From CAIMUM01 sp034429715 (GTDB lineage: Bacteria > Chloroflexota > Dehalococcoidia > GIF9 > UBA5629): a stretch of DNA of 13,153 bases. The stretch spans positions 1-13,153 of the forward strand of contig DAOUFR010000080.1 of the NCBI GenBank assembly GCA_034429715.1. Reading direction: 5' to 3'. Of the stretch, positions 8,851-13,153 are shown piece after piece. Numbering within the stretch: position 1 is the first letter of the stretch; every line of letters starts with the position of its first letter. The translations under genes were made by a program, and so were the position numbers. The notes below the pieces were generated by a model. It ran no database searches. It had not been told where the DNA came from and saw only the letters and a list, made by a program, of their open reading frames with translations.

Positions 8851-9246
8851 TCAGGATACTTTCATCCCGCCCTTGCCCAGGTTGTATATCTCCTCTATCT
8901 TGACCTTGACCGCAGCCTTGGGCGGGACGGGTATTTTCATAAGCTCCGCGAGCTTCTTCGCTTCGTCGTAAAGCGGCCCGGATGTAATTTTCTCCACCAC
9001 CTTGCCCTCGAACCTGTAGCCCTTCATCTTGCCCCAGTCGGCCACCACTATCGCCACTTGCGGATTCTTCTGTATATTCTGCCAGGTCCTGCCGCCCGCC
9101 AGCTCGAAAAATGTTATGTGCTCGTCATCCATCATCTGGCTGCTGCCTTTCATCGCGATGCTCGGTTTACCTTCCGCGCTGGCCGAGCCCACATATACCT
9201 GCCGCCCGGCCAGAAGAGCCTTCATGTCCTCAGTCAAACTTGCCAT
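8851..9246 (-). CDS. pyridoxamine 5'-phosphate oxidase-like flavin-binding family protein
   Basis: The protein has 131 residues and the split-barrel pattern of the PNPOx-like superfamily. A segment near 15-35 (VYVGSASAEGKPSIA) leads into HITFFELAGGRTWQNIQKNPQVAIVV and GYRFEGKVVEKI, the strands that bind FMN or a related cofactor in this family. At 131 residues it lacks the C-terminal substrate region of true PdxH, so it is not expected to make PLP. Related small proteins are FMN-, F420- or haem-binding reductases; which applies here is not visible. The start at 9246 has an AGGAGG ribosome site at 9254-9259 on the minus strand, and a near-consensus promoter precedes it. It is the first gene of the four-gene minus-strand operon that contains the glycyl radical enzyme. 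Confidence 0.88.
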   Translation of the reverse strand: MASLTEDMKALLAGRQVYVGSASAEGKPSIAMKGSSQMMDDEHITFFELAGGRTWQNIQKNPQVAIVVADWGKMKGYRFEGKVVEKITSGPLYDEAKKLAELMKIPVPPKAAVKVKIEEIYNLGKGGMKVS

Positions 9247-9277
9247 AATACAACCTCCTGCTATTTATCCAAGCGCA

Positions 9278-9306
9278 ATTATAATTATTATCGCATCAGG
9301 GTTCAA
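9278..9306 (-). promoter_or_regulatory. near-consensus promoter for the PNPOx / DUF4389 / glycyl radical enzyme / AhpD operon
   Basis: Read on the minus strand, TTGAAC (9306-9301) is followed by exactly 17 bases and TATAAT (9283-9278). Transcription would start near 9271, leaving a leader of about 25 nt that contains the AGGAGG site. The -10 box lies inside a short perfect palindrome, AATTATAATT, at 9277-9286. Confidence 0.78.
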
Positions 9307-9347
9307 AAGCAACAGGGAAATTCTTATGGACCGATCATCGCCTGCTT

Positions 9348-9376
9348 TTGACCACCCGCCTGCTGCTTCCTATAAT
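9348..9376 (+). promoter_or_regulatory. near-consensus promoter for the DUF362 lipoprotein and polyferredoxin genes
   Basis: TTGACC at 9348-9353 (5 of 6 to consensus) is followed by exactly 17 bases and a perfect TATAAT at 9371-9376. The expected transcription start is about 9382-9384, only 4-6 bases before the ATG at 9388, with no Shine-Dalgarno site. This implies an essentially leaderless mRNA. Confidence 0.78.
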
Positions 9377-9387
9377 TCATTAAACGT

Positions 9388-10374
9388 ATGGCAGAATTCA
9401 CCCGCCGTGATTTTCTTAAATATGCCCTGGCCGGACTTGGGGCCGTGCTGGCCGCCAGGTTTATCAGCGCCTGCTCGCCGCCTCAGTCGGCACTGAACAC
9501 TCCGCAGGCGCCGACACCAGTCACACCGACGACAGAGCAAAACGGGCCTTCCTCTGTGAAATACCCCGACCTGGCTGTGGTACGCGGCGGAGAGCCTGAG
9601 GCCCTGGCCCGAAAGGCCGTTGAGCTGCTGGGCGGCATCAGGCGATTTGTAAAGAAGGGAGACAACGTCATCATCAAACCCAACATCGGCCCCGCCATGC
9701 GTACTTATGAGTACGCAGCCACTACCAATCCCTGGCTGGTGGCAGCCGTGGCCAGGCTGTGCCTGGAGGCCGGCGCCGGCAGGGTCAGGGTCATGGACCA
9801 GCCCTTCAGCGGTACTGCGGAATCTGGCTTTTTAAACAGCGGCATACGGGAGGAGGTGGAAAAAGCGGGCGGAGAGATCGAGCTGATGTCACGCTTCAAA
9901 TATGCCGCAACCGATATCCCGCTGGGCAGGGACATCAGAAAATGGAACATCTACGAGGACATACTCAAGGCCGACGTGCTGATCAACATGCCCATCGCCA
10001 AGCAGCACGGATCTTCGCTGCTCACGCTGGGGATGAAAAACCTGATGGGCACGGTCCAGGCCGCTCAGCTCTTTCACCTCAACCTGAATCAGCGCATCGC
10101 GGACCTGGCCAGCCGCGTCAGGCCGACGCTGACCATACTGGATGCCATACGCATACTGACGGCCAACGGCCCGACGGGCGGTGACCTCGGGGATGTTAAG
10201 AAACTCGACACAGTGATCGCGGGTGTTGATATAGTGGCGGTGGACAGCTACGCCACCTCCCTCTTCGGGCTTCGACCTGACGACATACCGCATATAAAGA
10301 TAGCCGCGGAGATGGGTCTGGGCTCCAACGATCTGAATAAACTGGACATCAAGGAAGTAACTCTTGGCAGCTGA
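9388..10374 (+). CDS. DUF362 family protein, Tat-exported lipoprotein
   Basis: This 328-residue protein starts with a textbook twin-arginine signal (FTRRDFLKYALAG, arginines 6 and 7), a hydrophobic stretch to about residue 26, and a lipobox ISAC placing the lipidated cysteine at C29. A Pro/Thr-rich linker (about 31-55) follows. It should therefore be exported folded by Tat and anchored outside the membrane. The mature part (about 58-328) is a DUF362 domain, with KPNIG at 97-101, an NMPIAKQHG block with K205, GMKNLMG with K217, and a later VDSYAT. DUF362 proteins often occur with ferredoxin domains and some may bind Fe-S clusters, but the biochemical role is unknown. No CxxC clusters are present here, so the next gene's product could supply the Fe-S partner. 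The stop overlaps the next start by 11 bases. The signal fixes the ATG at 9388 as the true start. Confidence 0.93.
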   Translation: MAEFTRRDFLKYALAGLGAVLAARFISACSPPQSALNTPQAPTPVTPTTEQNGPSSVKYPDLAVVRGGEPEALARKAVELLGGIRRFVKKGDNVIIKPNIGPAMRTYEYAATTNPWLVAAVARLCLEAGAGRVRVMDQPFSGTAESGFLNSGIREEVEKAGGEIELMSRFKYAATDIPLGRDIRKWNIYEDILKADVLINMPIAKQHGSSLLTLGMKNLMGTVQAAQLFHLNLNQRIADLASRVRPTLTILDAIRILTANGPTGGDLGDVKKLDTVIAGVDIVAVDSYATSLFGLRPDDIPHIKIAAEMGLGSNDLNKLDIKEVTLGS

Positions 10375-11872
10375 GAAAAAAAGTTCCTCAGGCTGGAATA
10401 CGCAAAGCTGGCTCAACCTGCGCGCGGCCGTTCAGGCGCTGGCCTTCATCGGATTCCTGGCGCTCTTTCTGAATGCGCTCCCTCTCCTCATGCGCCTCGA
10501 CCCCCTGGCCGTTCTGGCAAATACTATCTCCAGCAGGAGCTTACCGCCTTTCGCATTCATAGCCCTTGCAATGACATTGCTGGCGCTTATTTTCGGACGT
10601 GCCTGGTGCGGATGGCTCTGCCCCATGGGCACGCTGCTGGAGTGGCTCTCCTTCAATAAATGGCGCCCAAAGAAGATCGCGATAGCGGACGGATGGAGGT
10701 CGGTGAAATACGTCATCCTGATTGCCATCATCCTTGCCGCCGTCTTCTCTAACCTGACATTAATGATCTTCGACCCGCTGACCATCATGGTGCGCACCTT
10801 CGCCACCGCCATATGGCCCGGCCTCGACCTCGCCGTCAACGCCGCGGAGTCGCTGCTCAATAATGTACCGGCATTCCAGGCCCCGCTGGCGCGCTTCGAT
10901 AACGCCGTAAGGCCTCTGCTCTTGCCGACGACCCAGTTCAGTTATCCGGACGGCTGGATTTTCGCTGCCATCCTGGCTGCGATCATTTTATTGAACCTGC
11001 TCACCGAGCGCCTTTGGTGCCGCTATATCTGCCCGCTGGGAGCATTCTACGGCCTGGCCGGCAAGGTAAGCCTGATACGCCGCCGCGTAAACGAAAGCTG
11101 CATCAAATGCAAGCTCTGCGAAGATACCTGTCCCACCGGCACCATACGCAGGGATAAGGATTGCTCCAGCGATCCCGGTGAATGCATTATGTGCCTCAAA
11201 TGCATGAACTCCTGTCCCTGCTCGACCAGCGATTTCGGAACGGTATTGTCAGCAGCCAAATTCAACAGCTACGATCCCGTGAGGCGACAGCTCTTCCTGG
11301 GACTGGGCGCGGGCGCTGTCCTGGCGCTGCTGTTCCGCCTGGGCCTGCCGTCAAAGCAGCGTAATCCTTACGCCATCAGGCCGCCGGGCGCCGGCGAGCA
11401 GGACATGACGGCCAGATGCATCCGCTGCGGCGAGTGCATCAAGGCCTGCCCGACCGGGGCCATACAGCCTTCGCAAATCGATAAGGGTGCTGAACAACTG
11501 TGGACGCCCGTGATCGTGCCGCGTATCGGCTTCTGCCAGTATTCCTGCAACGCCTGCGGACGAACCTGCCCGGTGTCAGCCATACCCGCGCTTTCCCTGG
11601 CGGAGAAGAAGTCCACAATCATTGGCAGGGCTTTTATCGACCGCGACCGCTGCCTGCCCTGGGCACAGAGCACGCCCTGCATAGTCTGCGAGGAGATGTG
11701 CCCCGTGCCGCGTAAGGCCATCCGGCTGAGCAGAGCCGAGGTGACAAAGGAGGACGGCAATAAGGAATATCTACTGCGTCCCACCGTGCTGACCGAGCGC
11801 TGCATCGGCTGCGGCCTGTGCGAATATAAATGCCCGGTGGAAGGAGAGTCTGCCATCCGCGTCACGGCCTGA
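10364..11872 (+). CDS. membrane polyferredoxin, NapH-like integral domain fused to NapG/MauM-like ferredoxin domain
   Basis: This 502-residue protein is a membrane-bound electron carrier. Hydrophobic helices lie near residues 20-40, 62-79, 114-134 and 196-213, with the NapH-type cysteine pairs WCGWLCP (81-87) and WCRYICP (218-224). Two 4Fe-4S motifs follow (C246-x2-C-x2-C-x3-C and C274-x2-C-x2-C-x3-C). A fifth helix (about 311-327) is preceded by VRRQLF, and the C-terminal part (about 345-502) carries about four more cluster motifs beginning at C352, C391, C439 and C480. The start is a TTG at 10364, supported by AAGGAAG at 10351-10357; no ATG lies before the first helix. The gene overlaps the DUF362 gene by 11 bases, so the two are translated together. 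NapH and NapG are normally separate proteins passing quinol electrons outward; here they appear fused. The electron acceptor is unknown. Confidence 0.93.
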   Translation: MAAEKKSSSGWNTQSWLNLRAAVQALAFIGFLALFLNALPLLMRLDPLAVLANTISSRSLPPFAFIALAMTLLALIFGRAWCGWLCPMGTLLEWLSFNKWRPKKIAIADGWRSVKYVILIAIILAAVFSNLTLMIFDPLTIMVRTFATAIWPGLDLAVNAAESLLNNVPAFQAPLARFDNAVRPLLLPTTQFSYPDGWIFAAILAAIILLNLLTERLWCRYICPLGAFYGLAGKVSLIRRRVNESCIKCKLCEDTCPTGTIRRDKDCSSDPGECIMCLKCMNSCPCSTSDFGTVLSAAKFNSYDPVRRQLFLGLGAGAVLALLFRLGLPSKQRNPYAIRPPGAGEQDMTARCIRCGECIKACPTGAIQPSQIDKGAEQLWTPVIVPRIGFCQYSCNACGRTCPVSAIPALSLAEKKSTIIGRAFIDRDRCLPWAQSTPCIVCEEMCPVPRKAIRLSRAEVTKEDGNKEYLLRPTVLTERCIGCGLCEYKCPVEGESAIRVTA

Positions 11873-11889
11873 GCATACGATAAGCCCTT

Positions 11890-11918
11890 TTGACTAAGCA
11901 GCGTATTTGTGTTAGAAA
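11890..11918 (+). promoter_or_regulatory. possible promoter for the tat genes
   Basis: TTGACT at 11890-11895 (5 of 6 to the -35 consensus) is followed by 17 bases and TAGAAA at 11913-11918 (4 of 6 to the -10 consensus). Transcription would start near 11925, about 48 bases before the tatA ATG. The tat genes may also be read from the upstream promoter at 9348. Confidence 0.5.
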
Positions 11919-11927
11919 TTACCCGTA

Positions 11928-11948
11928 CGTATCTGTTGTAAAGATACG
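11928..11948. repeat. perfect inverted repeat in the tatA leader
   Basis: CGTATCT (11928-11934) and AGATACG (11942-11948) are perfect inverted copies separated by 7 bases. There is no T-run after it, so it is not a classic terminator. It starts just downstream of the predicted transcription start, where an operator or a 5' leader hairpin could act; that role is inference. Confidence 0.6.
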
Positions 11949-11972
11949 ATTGATTTGAACAGGAAGTGAGCT

Positions 11973-12188
11973 ATGTTTCGCACTTTCGGCATACCTGAGC
12001 TTTTACTTGTCCTCGCAGTTGTACTGCTCGTTTTCGGCGCAGCCCGGCTGCCCCAGATCGGCGACGCCCTGGGCAAGGCCATACGCAATTTCCGCAAAGG
12101 CGCTTCGGGCGAGGGTGACAAAGATAAGACAGATAACGTGAGCAAGGCCGATGCCGGGGCCGCGGACAGAGACAACTCCAAAACGTAA
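11973..12188 (+). CDS. tatA: twin-arginine translocase subunit TatA
   Basis: TatA oligomerises to open the membrane for folded, RR-signal proteins handed over by TatC. The protein has 71 residues. The N-terminal transmembrane helix (about 6-23) has the conserved acidic residue E9 and the F21-G22 hinge, followed by the amphipathic helix (RLPQIGDALGKAIRNFRKG, about 25-43) and a charged, poorly ordered tail. This is the canonical TatA layout. The ATG at 11973 is preceded by AGGAAG about 6 bases upstream. It lies 100 bases after the polyferredoxin and 47 bases before a second TatA/B-like gene, with tatC following, so these form one transport operon. Confidence 0.93.
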   Translation: MFRTFGIPELLLVLAVVLLVFGAARLPQIGDALGKAIRNFRKGASGEGDKDKTDNVSKADAGAADRDNSKT

Positions 12189-12235
12189 TCTTGGTAATCG
12201 CCGTTCCAACCATTTCTGTGAGGCAGTTGTAAGCC

Positions 12236-12466
12236 ATGGACTTTTTCGGGATAGGCCTGCCGGAGATAATTTTCATTCTCCTCATCGCCTTTGTACTTTT
12301 CGGTCCCAAACGCATCGTGGAGATCAGCAGATCTGCCGGCAACGTCATGCGCAACCTGTCAAAAGACGCCTCGGATATACAAAGAAAACTGACCGAAGAA
12401 CTGGAAGGAGAGAAACCGGGCGGCGCCGGCGCGGCCGACAAGTCCTCCCGGCAGGCGAAGCCCTGA
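12236..12466 (+). CDS. second TatA/TatB-type translocase subunit
   Basis: The protein has 76 residues. Its N-terminal helix (about 8-23) contains LPEIIFILLIAFVLFG, with the acidic E10, the F22-G23 hinge and P24, followed by an amphipathic helix (KRIVEISRSAGNVMRNL) and a charged Gly/Ala/Lys tail. Unlike the first copy it has GPKRIVEI in place of the usual L-P after the hinge, a longer amphipathic stretch and an IQRKLTEELE segment, features that lean towards TatB. TatB forms the substrate-receptor complex with TatC, so a two-gene TatA plus TatB-like set is plausible. The family is secure; the A-versus-B assignment is not. The ATG is poorly served by GAGG 11 bases upstream. It ends 10 bases before tatC. 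Confidence 0.87.
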   Translation: MDFFGIGLPEIIFILLIAFVLFGPKRIVEISRSAGNVMRNLSKDASDIQRKLTEELEGEKPGGAGAADKSSRQAKP

Positions 12467-12476
12467 ATCCCACCTC

Positions 12477-13153
12477 ATGAGCGCATCAAAATCAGAAGGC
12501 ATCTCACTGCACCTTGAAGAATTAAGGCGACGGCTGATCATCTGCCTGATAGCTATAGCCGCCGGCGTTATCGTCTCATTCGCTTTCGCCGACCAGCTTT
12601 TCGCCATACTCATCAGACCCGCCGGCGGGGTAAGCCTGATCTTCGTTGAGGTAACCGAGATGCTGAGCACCTACATGCAGGTGTGCTTGATCGGCGGCAT
12701 AATCATATCCATGCCCGTGCTGATATATGAACTGATGACCTTCGTGACACCGGCCCTCACAGCGCGGGAGAAGAAGTACGTCTGGATAATCCTGCCCTTC
12801 ATCATTCTGATGTTTGCGGGGGGCGTGCTCTTCGCCTATTTCGTTCTGATCCCGCCCGCCATGCAGTTTCTGCTTAGCTTCGGCGCAAACATAGCCACCC
12901 CCCAGATCAGGATAGGCAACTATATCTCACTCGTATCCAGGCTGCTGCTGGCCATCGGCCTGGTATTCGAAACACCCGTCATCACCACCTTCCTGGCCAG
13001 GCTGGGCATACTGTCCTGGAAATGGCTGGCAAAGCAGTGGAAATGGGCCGTCATACTGGCCTTTGTGCTGGGCGCCCTGATAACGCCCACGCTCGATCCG
13101 GTCAACCAGACGCTGGTGGCCCTGCCGCTGATCGTGTTGTACCTGCTGAGCAT
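12477..13153 (+). CDS. tatC: Sec-independent translocase subunit TatC, C-terminus cut off
   Basis: TatC recognises the twin-arginine signal and is the core of the Tat receptor. The visible 225 residues cover nearly the whole family length of about 240-260, and the frame runs off the window end. Landmarks match: HLEELRRRL at 12-20 in the cytoplasmic N-tail, PALTAREKK with E98 in the first cytoplasmic loop (the position equivalent to E. coli E103), E165 in GLVFETPVI inside a membrane helix, and D207 in ITPTLDP. Six transmembrane helices are expected and five to six are visible. The ATG is 10 bases after the second TatA/B-like stop with no clear ribosome site, so translation is probably coupled. 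This operon directly follows two genes with RR-type export signals. Confidence 0.95.
   Translation, partial: MSASKSEGISLHLEELRRRLIICLIAIAAGVIVSFAFADQLFAILIRPAGGVSLIFVEVTEMLSTYMQVCLIGGIIISMPVLIYELMTFVTPALTAREKKYVWIILPFIILMFAGGVLFAYFVLIPPAMQFLLSFGANIATPQIRIGNYISLVSRLLLAIGLVFETPVITTFLARLGILSWKWLAKQWKWAVILAFVLGALITPTLDPVNQTLVALPLIVLYLLS

Noticed and set aside
8851..9246. PNPOx-like protein as PdxH, forming a vitamin B6 pathway with pdxS
   Set aside because: It is too short for PdxH and lacks its C-terminal region, and organisms with PdxS make PLP directly. Nothing ties it to pdxS, which lies on the other strand 7 kb away.

Overview
This 13.2 kb window comes from a GC-rich bacterial chromosome and is densely coded, with no stretch over 300 bases lacking a gene. 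No tRNA, rRNA, CRISPR array, transposase or integrase is visible. The mix of genes suggests a Chloroflexota-type, possibly Dehalococcoidia-like, anaerobe: PdxS-type vitamin B6 synthesis, a Ycf45/SpoIIIAA-like ATPase with an R3H domain next to tmk, a DUF4389 membrane protein, a Tat signal with a lipobox, a glycyl radical enzyme, and paired TatA-type genes with tatC. This assignment is inferred from gene content only. No marker gene proves it.

Layout. (1) Bases 1-1151, minus strand: the N-terminal 383 residues of an M16 zinc peptidase, cut by the window start. (2) Bases 1305-5472, plus strand: a housekeeping run of pdxS, the AAA/R3H ATPase, tmk, rnhB and yraN, with a likely promoter in the divergent gap before pdxS. 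(3) Bases 9246-5479, minus strand: a probable four-gene operon read in the order FMN-binding PNPOx-like protein, DUF4389 membrane protein, glycyl radical enzyme, AhpD-like CxxC protein. It is driven by a near-consensus promoter (TTGAAC-17 bp-TATAAT). (4) Bases 9388-11872, plus strand: a Tat-exported DUF362 lipoprotein overlapping a NapH/NapG-like fused membrane polyferredoxin, driven by another near-consensus promoter (TTGACC-17 bp-TATAAT) so close to the ATG that the mRNA should be almost leaderless. (5) Bases 11973-13153, plus strand: tatA, a second TatA/TatB-like gene and tatC, the last cut by the window end.

Two parts stand out. The first is the right-hand redox/export block. The DUF362 protein carries a classic twin-arginine lipoprotein signal. 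The polyferredoxin carries an internal arginine pair just before its fifth membrane helix, as expected if its C-terminal Fe-S half is exported by Tat after Sec inserts the first helices. The Tat translocase genes follow directly. This looks like an exported Fe-S electron-transfer module kept beside its own export machinery. The second is a glycyl radical enzyme of uncertain substrate, with all radical residues present but no activating radical-SAM gene nearby, in an unusual operon with a flavin-binding protein, a membrane protein and an AhpD-like protein.
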